Shown: piece by piece, positions 47,689 to 60,014 of the stretch
Layout of the letters: each line of letters begins with the position of its first letter
Position numbering within the stretch: the first letter of the stretch is position 1
Origin: Phymorhynchus buccinoides
Taxonomy: Eukaryota; Mollusca; Gastropoda; Neogastropoda; Raphitomidae
Assembly (NCBI GenBank): GCA_017654935.2
Contig: CM065684.1
Location: forward strand, 59,036,177 to 59,100,176
DNA length: 64,000 bases
Direction of reading: 5' to 3'
Notes under the pieces: generated by a model
What the model was told of the DNA's origin: nothing
Seen by the model: only the letters and a program-made list of their open reading frames with translations
Database searches by the model: none
Translations under genes and position numbers: made by a program

Positions 47689-48241
47689 ATGAGAACTAAA
47701 CTCTTTTTCACGTATCCAGATCTTCAGCAGTAAGAACTGCTCTATATAATATTAATAGTTTCCATCCAGTGGAAAAGCTTTAGATGTAGTGTGTGATTTC
47801 TGGCATAATAGTTTACTATATTTCAGCTGTGCTAAGAAGATAAAAATGTGGATTTGAATGGGGGGGGGGGGGTTCTTGTCGTTTTAATGCACAGTTGTGC
47901 ACACAGTAATCAAGCATGGACTTGAGTAACACAAACAAGTGAATGATAATACTTTTTCAAAATTAATACAAACATGTAGCAAAAACATTTGCCCCCCCCC
48001 TCCCTTTTTTTAGCTCGCAAAGCTGAGCTTATATTATCATCATTGGTGGGTGGGTGGGTCAAGCCTCGTTACAAACTTTAACATAGCAATTTTCTGAGAA
48101 ACTACAAATAATAGGAACCAAACTTTGCACGATGACAAATACTATCAATGATATGACTCTAGAATGGAGTCATTATCAAGACTAGTAAACAGTATATAAT
48201 TCATGTCATAATTTTTGTATGTTTGTTGTTGTTTTTTCTAG
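47689..48241 (+). other. EML6: EML intron 14, distal part
   Basis: G12 and C11 runs at 47,860 and 47,993. 48,010-48,140 (AGCTCGCAAAGCTGAGCTTA) looks like a dispersed repeat but has no second copy here. Confidence 0.45.
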
Positions 48242-48342
48242 AGGGCACAAGGACAAGATTTTTGTCATCAAGTGGAACCCCTTTGACGCCACCAAACTGG
48301 TGACAGTTGGCGCCAAGCACATCAAGTTCTGGAGCCAGACAG
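48242..48342 (+). CDS. EML6: EML exon 15: first propeller, module 2
   Basis: Acceptor GTTTTTTCTAG; 101 nt, residues 810-844. GHKDKIFVIKWNPFDATKLV, TVGAKHIKFWSQT. Donor ACAG|GTCAGA, followed after about 8 bp by the body of a GAA-tailed repeat. Confidence 0.94.
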
Positions 48343-48350
48343 GTCAGACG

Positions 48351-48577
48351 CCGCTCTCTTTGACTCTGCCTTTTCCCTTTGCGTACTGCCATCTACTATC
48401 TTTCTGCCTTACTGGTCCATTCTCCTGCCTTTTTTCAAAACAATTCTTACAAAGATTTCCTCCAGCCGAAGACGGACATGCTGGGCCTAACCATTTCTTA
48501 GTTAGGCACATAACAGCAGCATGATGCATCTGCACTCATATGACAGGAGACTTGTCTGAAGCGATGAAGATGAAGAA
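48351..48577 (+). repeat. GAA-tailed short repeat, head-truncated, next to donor
   Basis: Begins at CTCTCTTTGACTCTGCC, runs through CCAGCCGAAGACGGACATGC and ends GAAGATGAAGAAG. Its start is within 10 bp of the exon 15 donor. Confidence 0.85.
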
Positions 48578-48601
48578 GACATTATCAAAAATGTTTCTGC
48601 T

Positions 48602-48828
48602 TTAACCCCTTGACTGCCAGAGAAAATTAAAGAAAATATCATTGGGTAAATCATGCCCTGAAAAAGACTAACTGACAGAGCCAATCTGGCAAAATGGTCT
48701 GGGGATATAACTCTCTTGACTGTGTTAGAGCAAAAGCCAGCAGATCAGTTATTCCTCTTCAACTGATAACATCATCAGTGATGTCATCAGGTCAGTACGT
48801 GATACGTTGGTGGCAATCAAGGGGTTAA
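48602..48828. mobile_element. TTAA-type MITE (CCCCTTGACTGCCA family)
   Basis: TTAA borders; ends CCCCTTGACTGCCA and TGGCAATCAAGGGG (one mismatch). The interior includes CATCATCAGTGATGTCATCA. Related to 14,541-14,763 and more distantly to the CCCTTTCACCGCCA family. Confidence 0.85.
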
Positions 48829-49041
48829 AAAATACCTGTAACTAACCTGTTTACTTTGAAGGAAGGACAAACATTACAGGTTTAATTTGTGTGTGTGCCT
48901 GTGCATGCATGCATGCATATACCCTTGAATGCATGTTAAGTGTATGTATGTGAGCCTCTTTTGTTTATGTGCGCGGGAGTGCGCATTTGACTCTACTGCC
49001 AGCAGTCTATCAAATCTCCGCCCCTGGGGTACACATTTCAG

Positions 49042-49244
49042 GTGGGGGCTTCACCTCCAACAGAGGCGTGTTGGGCCAGGTGGCGAAGCTCTGCGACATG
49101 CTGTGCGTGTGCTACGGCAAAACGGCCGACGTGTGTTTCTCCGGCGGGTCGGACGGAAACGTGTTCATCTGGCAAGGAGTCAATCTGCAGAAAGTGGTGA
49201 AAGCGCACGAAGGACCTGTGTTTGCCATGCATTCCTTGGATAAG
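49042..49244 (+). CDS. EML6: EML exon 16: first propeller, module 2
   Basis: Acceptor ACACATTTCAG; 203 nt, residues 844-911. GGGFTSNRGVLGQVAKLCDM, LCVCYGKTADVCFSGGSDGN, VFIWQGVNLQKVVKAHEGPV, FAMHSLDK. GGGFTSxRGxxG and KAHxGPVFAMH are kept from vertebrates. Donor AAG|GTGTGTATGTGTG. Confidence 0.94.
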
Positions 49245-49273
49245 GTGTGTATGTGTGCGCGTGTTAGGTATTA

Positions 49274-49446
49274 CAGTGGAACCTCCCTTATAAGACCTTC
49301 AAAATCATCCAAAATGAGGTCTTATAAGGGAGGGGTCTTATAAGAGGTAATTTTAATACTTACAAAGAAGGGCAATGTTTCAGAGAAGTAGGTCTTATGT
49401 GGGAGGGAGTCTTATAATGGGAGGTCTTATAAGGGAGGTTCCACTG
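49274..49446. mobile_element. TA-flanked CAGTGGAACCTCCC MITE
   Basis: Complete 173-bp member with ends CAGTGGAACCTCCCTTATAA and TTATAAGGGAGGTTCCACTG. Starts 30 bp after the exon 16 donor. Confidence 0.9.
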
Positions 49447-49468
49447 TATTAGGTATTAGGTACTTTAT

Positions 49469-49541
49469 AGTCACAGAGGCGTCTGTGAAATTTGGGTTGC
49501 TCCCACCTGGAGAGTGTGTCGCAGCCAGAGGCGCGCCACCC
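49469..49541 (-). repeat. SINE 3' tail fragment, reverse
   Basis: Same module as 26,749 and 39,012 (CAGCCAGAGGCGCGCCACCC). Confidence 0.7.
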
Positions 49542-49639
49542 AATATATATTTTTTTTGGCATGGAATGTTTGTGTGACTGATGAGAGGTGGGGGGTAAAT
49601 TTTGACCAAATGACAACTTTTTCGTTGCCACTGGGTTTA

Positions 49640-49800
49640 GCGTATACTAAGTGCATGGGCACACGTGACCTTGGTTTATCGTCTCATCCGAAAGACTCCA
49701 CGTTCAGACCGTAAGGCCTTGTGCAAAGTGAGAGGAAAAATCCCCTGTACCCAAGTTCGAACTCGGGTTTACTTGACACGAAGCGAACGCGCTACTACTG
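49640..49800 (-). mobile_element. SINE-like, tRNA-derived segment, reverse
   Basis: B-box-like AGTTCGAACT near 49,754-49,763, and TCGTCTCATCCGAAAGACTC as in the SINE at 24,950. Followed by a GT-rich tract to 49,865. Confidence 0.6.
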
Positions 49801-50057
49801 TGCCACTGTGTGTGTGTGTGCGCGTGTGTGCGTGTGCGCGCGCATGTGTGTGTGTGCGTGTGTAGGTGTAGAGGGAGGGGGGTGTTAAGTCAAGTCAAGT
49901 CAAAATGTTATTTCCAGATGGAACAATGAATAAGCAAATGATTACTTGTTTTCATCAAGCCATCCGGAAAAAACCCAACGAAAGACGAATTGTCAGATTT
50001 GCAAGTTTCAAAAGTTGAATAATTGTTGTTGTTGTTGTTGAAGTACCCTGACTAAAA

Positions 50058-50790
<733 letters not shown>

Positions 50791-51207
50791 GTGAAATGTA
50801 ATTGAACTTTATTGATACTTTTATCGTGCCAAATGAGCATTATGAATTTTGATACACTTGTCATGAGACTTCATCACAGATACTTAATTTTAGCTTGAAA
50901 TATACAGTATTTTTATACTTTAAAGACCCACCACGTCACGTGTCAAAAACATGGTTTTCACGTGCTTTCCCTCTTATAGCTGGTACACGTGCATGGAGAC
51001 TTTGTTGTTGAAATGTTGTATGCAATTTGATTTTTTGTTTCATTTTAATATAAATACACAAGTATGATGACTTTAAAAAATTATCTTCTAAGTCACAACA
51101 ACAGCAAACAAGCAAAGACACACACAAAAAACAAAGTATAAAGAGTTTGTGAGAAATTGTTCATATGCAATTTAGTTTACTGTCTTTTTTGTTTACTGCA
51201 TGTCTTC
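50791..51207 (+). other. EML6: EML intron 17, middle
   Basis: Contains one arm of the CACGTCACGTG hairpin family at 50,920-50,985. Nothing else recognised. Confidence 0.5.
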
Positions 51208-51521
51208 TTCTTTGATTGCTCAGACAGTTTCCTGTCAATTATGAGCGCAGATGCGTCATGCTGCCGTTATGCGCCTAACTAAGAAATAGTTAGGCCCAGC
51301 AAGTCCGACTTCGGCTGGAGGAAATGTTTTTGAAAGTGTTTCGTGAAAAAAGGCAAGAGAATGGACCGGTGGTAAGGCAGAAAGATAGTAGATGACAGTA
51401 AGCAAAGGGAAAAGGCAGAGTCAAAGAGAGTGACAGATTAGAGGAAGTTACAAGCACAGAACTTCCAGAAGGTGGGGGAACTATTTATACAAAAGACCCC
51501 CTGGTATCCCCACAGGGAGTT
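51208..51521 (-). repeat. GAA-tailed short repeat, reverse
   Basis: Near-complete reverse member of the 5,147 family, from CTTCTTCTTTGATTGCTC to CCCCTGGTATCCCCACAGG. Confidence 0.85.
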
Positions 51522-51604
51522 TCACAGAGTTTACTTTGTTCATGACACTAATCATACATTTCTTGGTCACAAAGTTATTCAAAATTGTTTTTATGTTTTC
51601 ACAG

Positions 51605-51806
51605 GGTCACAAACAAGGAGAGATATGGGGGCTGGCGGCCCACCCCAAAAAAGCGATGTACGCCACGGTGAGCGACGACAAAAGTGTGCGGTTCTGGTCG
51701 TGCGAGGGTGGCCACCAGCTGGTCAGCTTCAAGGTGCTGAAGCAGGCAGGGAGGTGTCTGGACTTCTCCCCCGATGGGAAAGCTCTGGCCGTGGGGTTGA
51801 GAGATG
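51605..51806 (+). CDS. EML6: EML exon 18: second propeller, module 2
   Basis: Acceptor GTTTTCACAG, donor GATG|GTAAGG; 202 nt, residues 992-1059. GHKQGEIWGLAAHPKKAMYA, TVSDDKSVRFWSCEGGHQLV, SFKVLKQAGRCLDFSPDGKA, LAVGLRD. The end of the exon and its donor are copied twice further on. Confidence 0.95.
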
Positions 51807-52300
51807 GTAAGGAAACATGAATCATTATCATCATCATTTTATAAGGTCCTAGTCTGAGAAAAAAGTATCGCCTTATAGTAAAGAAAAATATGGTGCTAAT
51901 CAGCTTCAAGGTGCTGAATCAGGCAGGGAGGTGTCTGGACTTCTCCCCTGATGGGAAAGCTCTGGCTGTAGGATTGAGGGATGGTAAGAAATCAGAAAAC
52001 ACTATCATCGTCATTTTATGATCATTATTTGCACCATCATTGGTCATACAAGAGCAGTTACCGTATTTTTCGGACTAAAAGGCACAGCCCCGAAATTTTG
52101 TACAAAACTCAGATTTTGTTCTTATATTTTCTTACTATATAAGGCGCAGGGGTCCTAGTCTGAGAAAGACTAGGACCCTCGGCCTTATAGTCCGTAAAAT
52201 ACGGTACTAATCAGCTTCAAGGTACTGAAGCAGGCAGGGAGGTGTGTGGACTTCTCCCCTGATGGGAACTCTCTGGCTGTGGGGTTGAGAGATGGTAAGA
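51716..52300. repeat. Three spaced copies of the EML exon 18 end
   Basis: Real end at 51,716-51,806; copies at 51,896-51,984 and 52,207-52,296, each starting CTAATCAGCTTCAAGGT(G/A)CTGA and ending GGGATGGTAAG or GAGATGGTAAG. Each copy is preceded directly by the right end of a CCGTATTTTTCGG element (ATATGGTG or ATACGGTA), so the transposon end and exon end were duplicated together. Both copies keep a usable donor. Confidence 0.9.
52061..52204. mobile_element. CCGTATTTTTCGG family MITE
   Basis: Ends CCGTATTTTTCGGACTAAAA and TATAGTCCGTAAAATACGG, TA borders. A degraded relative lies at 51,861-51,893. Confidence 0.85.
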
Positions 52301-52443
52301 AATCAGGAAAGAGAGCTTGTTTTTTAAAAAAAATTGTTTCACTGTTTTTGTTTTAATAAGATGGGGCAGTAAGAAAATCTAATATTAAGCCCCATGTTAG
52401 AACATGGAATTTATGAGAAATATTTGAACAAAAATGGTGTTAA

Positions 52444-52695
<252 letters not shown>

Positions 52696-52987
52696 TGATC
52701 GTTGTAAATGTGGTAAAATCAACACATAGAACGATGTGAGGAGCATCATTATTTTGTGTAAATTTCAAAACTTTCTACATTTACTTCCACAATAATTGTG
52801 AAACAACAAGGAAGTAAGCTGCATATTTGGTAGAGCTTGTTACAAAAATCAAACAATTGTAATGGGAATTGCATCAGCACAAGTTATTTGACAGAAGCCT
52901 TTTTGGGATAGCACAAGAGCTTAGGCTTGCAGTTTGAACATTGATCAAAAAGTTTATATGTTTTTGAAAATATTTGCATTTTCACAG

Positions 52988-53310
52988 TTTTCTTCTTCTT
53001 CTTCGATCGCTCAGACAGTTTCCTGTCAATGATGAGCGCAGATGCGTCATGATGCCGTTATGCGCCTAACTAAGAAATAGTTAGGCCCAGCATGTCCTAT
53101 TTCGGCTGGAGGAAATCTTTTTGAAAGTGTCACTTGAAATTAAAGGCAGGAGAATGGACCACTAAGGCAGAAAGATAGTAAATGACAGCAAGCAAAGGAA
53201 AAAGGCAGAGTCAAAGAGAGCGACAGATTAGAAGAAGTTACAAGCACAGAACTTCCTGAAGGTGGGGGAACTATTTATGCAAAAGAGCCCACGGTATCCC
53301 CACTGGGGGT
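52988..53310 (-). repeat. GAA-tailed short repeat, reverse
   Basis: Near-complete reverse member of the 5,147 family, from CTTCTTCTTCTTCGATCGC to CCCACGGTATCCCCACTGG. Confidence 0.85.
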
Positions 53311-53663
53311 TTCACAGAGTCAATTTACTTTGTTCATAACACTAATACATTTCTTATCCACAAAGTTATCAAATCAAGTCAATAAATCTTTATTATCTCT
53401 ATACAGAGAAATTGTATTCTGGTGCAAACACAGAATTACAAAAATAGAACACAATATGTTATTTAAGGGCTTAAAAACAGTCGCAAGAACTGATACGTCA
53501 TTTATATTGCACCCACAAAGTTAACAATTCATATACTAGGATCACATTGCACCAGCAAACACTCAAACCATATTGCACACACAAAATGGCTTATATACTA
53601 GGTAAGAACATACATTAAAACATATATTAAAACTTTTTTTATTCACAAACACATTGCTTTCTT

Positions 53664-54349
53664 TTAACCCTCTGGGCACGACGTAAAAGTTAAAAACGTA
53701 AGCTAAAAGAGAGGCGTAAAATTGAAGACTGCAGAAACGTCAACCGGTACTTCTTATTTTTACTTTTCATCTCTCATACAAACATTGGGAAACCTATACA
53801 CGTTTAGAAAGAAGAAAGCTTGAATTTTTCAATGAAAGTAAAGAAAACAACTTGCCTTGAATATGGTGACAGCAGTAATCCAGTGAAGCACTTTCACCCC
53901 CACCCCATCCGACGATGATCTGCTCGTGTCAGACATCACAAAACCATGCAGTTGAACCCTTTTCCTTCACTTCAAACCCTTTTCCTTCACTTTGCAGCAC
54001 GAATACAAGCCTAATTACCTTCCTAGTCTGCATCAGAGTAGCTACCGACGACATACTCATCCTCATCCTCACAATCACTACTTTCATCACTCATTTTCAC
54101 ACAAACAAATGCAAACTGGTCGAAAAATGGCTAGACTCAGACAGCAGGAAGTCGTACGAGTGCTACGAGCTTTCTGATTGGTTAGCTGTATTCGCTTATT
54201 CGATTGGCCAAAGTTCAGCGCGACATATGAATGAGCCGAACTGAGCCACGATCGTGGCCCATCGTGCTCGTCCCGGGGAGCCCCGATCGTGGCCCATCGT
54301 GCTCATCCCGGGGAGCCCCGATCAGGGCTCATCATGCCCAGAGGGTTAA
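53664..54349 (-). mobile_element. Internally deleted piggyBac-like element
   Basis: 686 bp with TTAA borders and ends CCCTCTGGGCACGA and TCATGCCCAGAGGG. The right side has tandem subterminal GATCGTGGCCCATCGTGCTC blocks. The minus strand at about 54,094-54,032 reads MSDESSDCEDEDEYVVGSYS then DAD and a stop: an acidic leader like that of piggyBac transposases. No catalytic domain remains. It lies in EML intron 19. Confidence 0.8.
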
Positions 54350-54465
54350 GAGAAGATACATTAAGAGCAGATTAAGTTTAAAGTTAATAAACATATACAC
54401 TAATTAATAACAATATATATACTAATTAAAAAGATATACATTTAAAATCATTTTGTGATTCATAA

Positions 54466-55005
<540 letters not shown>

Positions 55006-55009
55006 TAAT

Positions 55010-55225
55010 TTACCATCCGTGCAGGCGAAGCTGGTAATGTTTTCAGTGACGTTTGTCTGTTTGCTCCTGGCTGGCTGTCTATGTATGTTAACACGATTAT
55101 GTTTGAACCAAGAGGCTCAAATTTTGCATGCGCATAGGTAGTTAGGATATCTAGGCTAAGTTAAAAAAATGAAGGTCAAGGTCACTGGAGCAGAAAAGTG
55201 CCATTTTGGAGGAAACTATGCCACA
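55010..55225. repeat. GAAGGTCA repeat family copy
   Basis: AGGCGAAGCTGGTAATGTTT, ATTTTGCATGCGCATAGG, ATGAAGGTCAAGGTCACTGG; compare 16,980 and 8,555. Confidence 0.6.
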
Positions 55226-55354
55226 CAGCTGGTGATATAGCATCTTAATGCTCTAGTGTTTGAATGTGTTGTATGTGAAAGGGGTGGTAAAGTATCGTGT
55301 GTGTCTGAATGCTGTAGACTCGTGTTTACATGTCCGTGTGCATGCATAATAATA

Positions 55355-56600
55355 ATAATAATAATAATAATGGATATTTCTAGGGGTGCCTGCAAGAACT
55401 GACTACAGTCGACCCCCTCACGAATGGCCCTCTGAATTACGACCTCCCCTCTTTTACGACTGAAATATGAATGACGGATCGTTTTTCTTCTAAACTTGCC
55501 TCCTCATTTACGACTCCCCCTCTAACGCGTTTTGCGACCGTAAATCTTGTTGATTTTACGACCGATGCAACACATTCTGACAATTATCAGTCGCAAAAAC
55601 GATGATATCTATCCTTCTCGGCCTCAGTTCGAGCCGACGCACAGCTGGGGTACCACTGTTGTTAGGTCAATCTCGGTAATAACGAACCGTTCTCATTCCG
55701 AAATTGAAGAATTTAATCAGTGATATCACGATCTGACCACTAAATGTCACCACTTTTATGCACATGTGTCATCACTGAGCAGTTTATGATCAAAGTTTGA
55801 ACTGAAACGGTCGCGATCGTGTCGATCTTTACGAACTCTGTGCACACGTAGGCCTAAATGCGAAGTCAACTCCCAAGTTGAAACTAGGTGATCGGTCACA
55901 CTCCATAAGTTGGAACTCAGTGAATGGTCTCACTTTACAAAAAAAATAAGTTGAAAAGCAGCTCCTTTCCGTTATCAAACTGATAAATCGGCGTTAGTGC
56001 GAGCACTGAAACACTCACTGAATGCAAACAACACACAAAATCCGTTAAATGAAAGCAGCTGGCGCATTAGCGTTTGCCGTGATTTTGTATTTGCGGTGTA
56101 TGCGGCGCCATTTTGTCAGCCGAGTTGTATGCGCGGTAAAAGTTCCGTGTGTGCAAACTGTGATTGAAAATGAACTGCCAGAGCGTAAAATGGCGAAAAT
56201 TAGGTCTGTACTGTTGTTATGTGTAGTTTGTGTGTGCGTGCAACACGGGCCGCGAGCACACTTTCTGTTTTAGCCCGTTTTCGCTCGTTTTCGTATATTA
56301 GCTAGACCGCAATGTTTCATTCAAGAATTACGGAGAAAGCATGTTTTAGTTCTAGTGTATGCATGTGCTGTGCGTCATATATGGTGTAGTGAGTCACTGA
56401 GTGCATTGTTTTGGTCACCCCTGATTTAAGACCCCCCTCTTTTACGACCGATTTTCCGCGATTTTTTGAAGGTCTTAAAAGAGGGGGTCGACTGTATCAC
56501 AAAAGGAATAAAGAAGGGAGATGGTCAGTTCTTGCAGGCACCCCTCGATTATCTTGTTGCGCTCTTTCTCCAAAGAGCTCAGAGCGCTTACAAAGCTAAC
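55355..56600. repeat. GCGCTTTACA family copy split by a TA-type element
   Basis: The (AAT)n start is at 55,347-55,372 and the matching CAGAGCGCTTACAAAGC at 56,579. Between them, AGGGGTGCCTGCAAGAACTG at 55,382 and its reverse complement at 56,525 form a perfect 22-bp inverted repeat around the element 55,406-56,494. Confidence 0.75.
55406..56494. mobile_element. pogo/Tc1-like non-autonomous element, second copy
   Basis: TA borders; about 98% like 37,923-39,009 by eye over its whole length. Ends CAGTCGACCCCCTC and GAGGGGGTCGACTG. Confidence 0.88.
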
Positions 56601-56965
56601 TTTAGACAGCAACAATAACAATAGTAATAAGCACAAAACATTCAGAAATATATATATTAAATACAAATCCGATACTTCACATGTGCACATATGCACACAC
56701 ACACGCACAGCAAGCACACACAAAGACATTCTTACCCAAAGGTTACTTTACATGCATGTGCATACCGAAATCATGAGTGCGACCCAGTCAGCCAACACGG
56801 GTAGCAAACTGCAAACCAGACCAAACTGCCAGTCGTTCTGCCAGCCTAGTCCAATCCACATCACACCACCCGCATCAACCGCCCAAGACACACCCACGTA
56901 CGCTGTGCGCCTTGTGTGTGTGTGTTCATGAGGTGGAGTGTGCGAGTGAGATTGGCAGGCTGAAT

Positions 56966-56968
<3 letters not shown>

Positions 56969-56997
<29 letters not shown>
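56969..56997. repeat. Poly(G) run, 29 nt
   Basis: Homopolymer in EML intron 20. The DNA 56,600-57,181 otherwise shows only CA-rich motifs and no gene. Confidence 0.95.
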
Positions 56998-57181
56998 TAC
57001 ATGTGATTTCATGCATGCATTTTGGTACATGTGTTTGTGTGTCTGTGTCATCAAGTTTAACACAAGTTCTTCTATGATTAAACTTATTTATTGAAACATA
57101 ACTTATAATCAAAATTATGCACTTCTTCTTTCATATTGAACCCAAACCCACTATCTCTCTTTACCTGTTGTTTCATTTTAG

Positions 57182-57395
57182 GGGAAATTCGCCAAGTTCA
57201 AGAAGTATGCAGGCCATAGTGCGCACGTGACCAACGTTCGATGGACGAAGGACGGGCGTAAACTGGTGTCCACAGGGGGCGCTGACACCGCCGTCATGGT
57301 GTGGGCACGACAGTCGACCAATGAGAAAGGAGCCGGAGGGGTGGGAGGGGTGCAGGGAGAGAGCGACGATTCTGATACAGATTCTGAGGAAGAAG
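57182..57395 (+). CDS. EML6: EML exon 21: end of module 2 and second acidic linker
   Basis: Acceptor GTTTCATTTTAG, donor GAAG|GTACGC; 214 nt, residues 1223-1294. [50 protein letters not shown], then glycine-rich and acidic [21 protein letters not shown] repeats the motif of exon 10. Confidence 0.95.
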
Positions 57396-57546
57396 GTACG
57401 CTTGCATTTGGGAGAACTTCAAATTGAGTATTCAGTGAGGTTAAAATGCACAAATCTCTGTTGCTTAAAATTCGCATTGGATGGGCTCGATTTCAGGTAG
57501 GTAGGTAGATAGGGACAGGTTTTATTAGCCTAGGCCTCGCGGCCTA

Positions 57547-58088
57547 TTAACTCTTCTACTACCAAGTATTACTTAGACTGTTTACTGTTGTGCACCAAGT
57601 AAATTTTGCCGCTGCACTGATTTTCACACACACTCACTTTAAAAATTCATTAAAAAAAATACTCGCTCGAATCATCACTAAATTTACCTGTGTCGATCTG
57701 CTGCTGCAAACCCAGGATCGTTTCAACACTTTCCATGCTCTCTTAAGTTCAGATTCTGCCACTTCTTCCACAGTAAATCCAGTGAATGTTTCGTCGTCAC
57801 TGTCGCCATCTTGTAGAGGTTCACGCCAAAAGTCGTCAGTTTCCATCGTCGAAAACGCGACGAAAATCGATTGAAAATTACAAAATTTAGCCTACAAATG
57901 CAGATGGTGGAAGATTGTGCTTTCCCTGAGCGAACTGTGCATGTCACAGAAGTAAAGGATGTGATGTCACTTCATATAAATAGCGCAAAGGAGGACACCT
58001 GGTATCTGGCGGTCAAACCCGCCCATGGCTAGCAACGGTATACAGTAAACCGGGCGGTTCAACCCGCCAACGGCAGCAGAAGAGTTAA
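57547..58088 (-). mobile_element. TTAA-bounded element with acidic transposase-like leader
   Basis: 542 bp from TTAACTCTTCTACTACC to GGCAGCAGAAGAGTTAA, 15 of 17 inverted matches. The minus strand from 57,846 reads METDDFWREPLQDGDSDDET then FTGFTVEEVAESELKR. It shares about 350 bp with 1-360. TTAA target and acidic leader suggest a deleted piggyBac-like element, though the ends are not CCC. Confidence 0.7.
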
Positions 58089-58681
58089 AAAAAAACTCAA
58101 TATCAAATGACTTTGTTTTTGTTTTCAATTGGTCTGAGCAAGTTTTTTGTAAAAACAAATCAATCAAAATCACAAAAAAGTGTCTCATAAACATTGCAAA
58201 TTATTGTCTGATGCACTTTTTTTCCCCTTTATACACATTAGGACTTCAGAAATCACCTCATGCCAAAGCACTCATGCATTGTCGGAGTCAATTGAAATTG
58301 TTTAAACATGTGCGTGCTCTTTCTTTTGGAAGTTGTGGATTGATGAACAGCTCCATTTGTACCCCAGTAATGGTGTTACATCTGGTCTCCAGATTGAGTG
58401 AAAGGATTGCACAAATTGCTTACTGGTTACTTGATCAATAGTGGGAACTTTCTGACCATCTGTTGAAACCATTTTTGAGATTTACAGAGGATTCAGTACT
58501 GATCAAGCTAGGCCCCGTAAAGTTTATTAGAATAAATATTACTTATCATGTTCTACTCGCCAATTTTGATTACTTTTAACTTTAAGACAGAACATTTTGG
58601 GAAAAAAATGTTTCGTTTCGTTTTGTCTGACCAGTTCTTGACTATCAGAATCTTGTCGTCATTCTTTTGATCCATGTGCAG
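58089..58681 (+). other. EML6: EML intron 21, distal part
   Basis: 58,200-58,450 holds GGACTTCAGAAATCACCTCATGCC and a short open frame without recognised family. No other feature. Confidence 0.4.
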
Positions 58682-58802
58682 GTTATGACAGTGATGTGGA
58701 GAGAGAGAAGAAGATCGATTACGGAACCAAGATCTACGCCAGCCCTGTGCAGGAGAAGGAGGGCGTCAAGCCCCACCTGCAAGACGTGGAAGAGGCGGAC
58801 AG
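58682..58802 (+). CDS. EML6: EML exon 22: linker between modules 2 and 3
   Basis: Acceptor TCCATGTGCAG, donor CAG|GTAAGC; 121 nt, residues 1294-1334. GYDSDVEREKKIDYGTKIYA, SPVQEKEGVKPHLQDVEEAD. GYDSDVxRE is conserved in both vertebrate paralogues at this point. Probably disordered. Confidence 0.92.
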
Positions 58803-58816
58803 GTAAGCAGATCTTC

Positions 58817-59315
58817 ACCCCCCGTGGGGATACCGGGGGCTCTTTTGTATAAATAGTCCCCCCACCTTCTGGAAGTTCTGTGCTTGTAACTTCCTCTAAT
58901 CTGTCACTCTTTTTGACTCTGCCTTTTCCCTTTGCTTACTGCAGGCATGGTAGACCTCCGCGAATCGCGGAAAATCCGCGAAACAGTTTGAAACAAAATT
59001 ATTAAAAAATGCATTGAAATGGCATGAAAAAGTGAAAATTTCACTCTCATTTATTGAATTTTATTGAATTTTCTTCGGCCCCCTGGACCCCCGGCCATTT
59101 TCCTTGAAAACCACTTTGCCCCCACTACCATGCCTGTTACTGTCATCTACTATCTTTCTGCCTTACCGGTCCATTCTCCTGCCTTTTTTCAACATTTCCT
59201 CCAGCCGAAGTCAGACTTGCTGGGCCTGACTATTTCTTAATTAGGCGCATGACGGCAGCATGACGCATCTGCGCTCATAATTGACAGGAAACTGTTTGAG
59301 CGATCGAAGAAGAAG
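58817..59315 (+). repeat. GAA-tailed short repeat, interrupted by another element
   Basis: Member of the 5,147 family beginning CCCCGTGGGGATACCGGGGG, 14 bp after the exon 22 donor, and ending GAAGAAGAAG. Split at TTGCTTACT | TACTGTCATC by the element at 58,941. Confidence 0.88.
58941..59137. mobile_element. 197-bp MITE nested in the short repeat
   Basis: Inverted ends GCAGGCATGGTAG and CTACCATGCCTGT, flanked by TACT on both sides (4-bp target duplication; the uninterrupted host reads GCTTACTGTCATC). The interior has CCGCGAATCGCGG near the left end. No coding capacity; superfamily uncertain. Confidence 0.8.
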
Positions 59316-59500
59316 AAGCAGATCTTCAGATGTCTGTAATGCGTTGAAATGTTAACCGGTCATTCATCATACTTTGATTGTATCTTTTCATGTTTTTAAA
59401 ATAAATTATTGAATTATCGTTTGTCGAGGAGACTTTTGTTTTTGTATTTGTTGATTTGTATGATGATATGATTTTTACAAAATGGTACCAATCGATTATG

Positions 59501-59800
59501 CCATATTTTTCTAACTATAAAGCACACCTTATTATAATGCGCACCCCCAAAATTTTACTCAAAAAAATCAGATTTTGTCACTATATTTTCTTACTAGAGT
59601 ACCAAGGGGGGCTGCGTACCCCTCAAAATGATGCAAGCATGATGTGATTTCTCTACAATCTCTACGATTTCAAGGGGGGGTACGCGCATACCCAACCAAC
59701 ACGCAGACCTGTTAGTACTCTATGTTATCAGTCATATTATAAGGCACAGGGGTTTCAGTCTGTGAAAAAAAAGTATCGCCTTATAGCCCGAAAAATATGG
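59501..59800. mobile_element. CCGTATTTTTCGG family element with internal insertion
   Basis: Left CCATATTTTTCTAACTATAA, right TATAGCCCGAAAAATATGG. The middle (59,595-59,727) carries GTACC...GTACGCGCATACCC and a TTAGTACTCT end and may be a further nested element. Confidence 0.7.
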
Positions 59801-60014
59801 TACTGAATTTTTGTGAAAGGTTTCATACTGAAGAATACAGTATCCAAACATCCGAAAAGTCATTTTCAGGGTTATCTCTCTTGGAAGAGGTTGGCCGTTT
59901 ATTTTTAAAAAACAATTTTTAGTTGTGTTTGCTTTGAGCATACAGAAAACTTTTTTTTACAATCTCCTTTAGCTTGATTGTTTTTCTTTCCCTTTAAAAA
60001 AAATTAAAATCCAG

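Noticed and set aside
49038..49232. Antisense frames over EML exons (for example over exons 4, 11, 16)
   Set aside because: Shadows of the GC-rich coding exons; the sense frames match the EML family without break.
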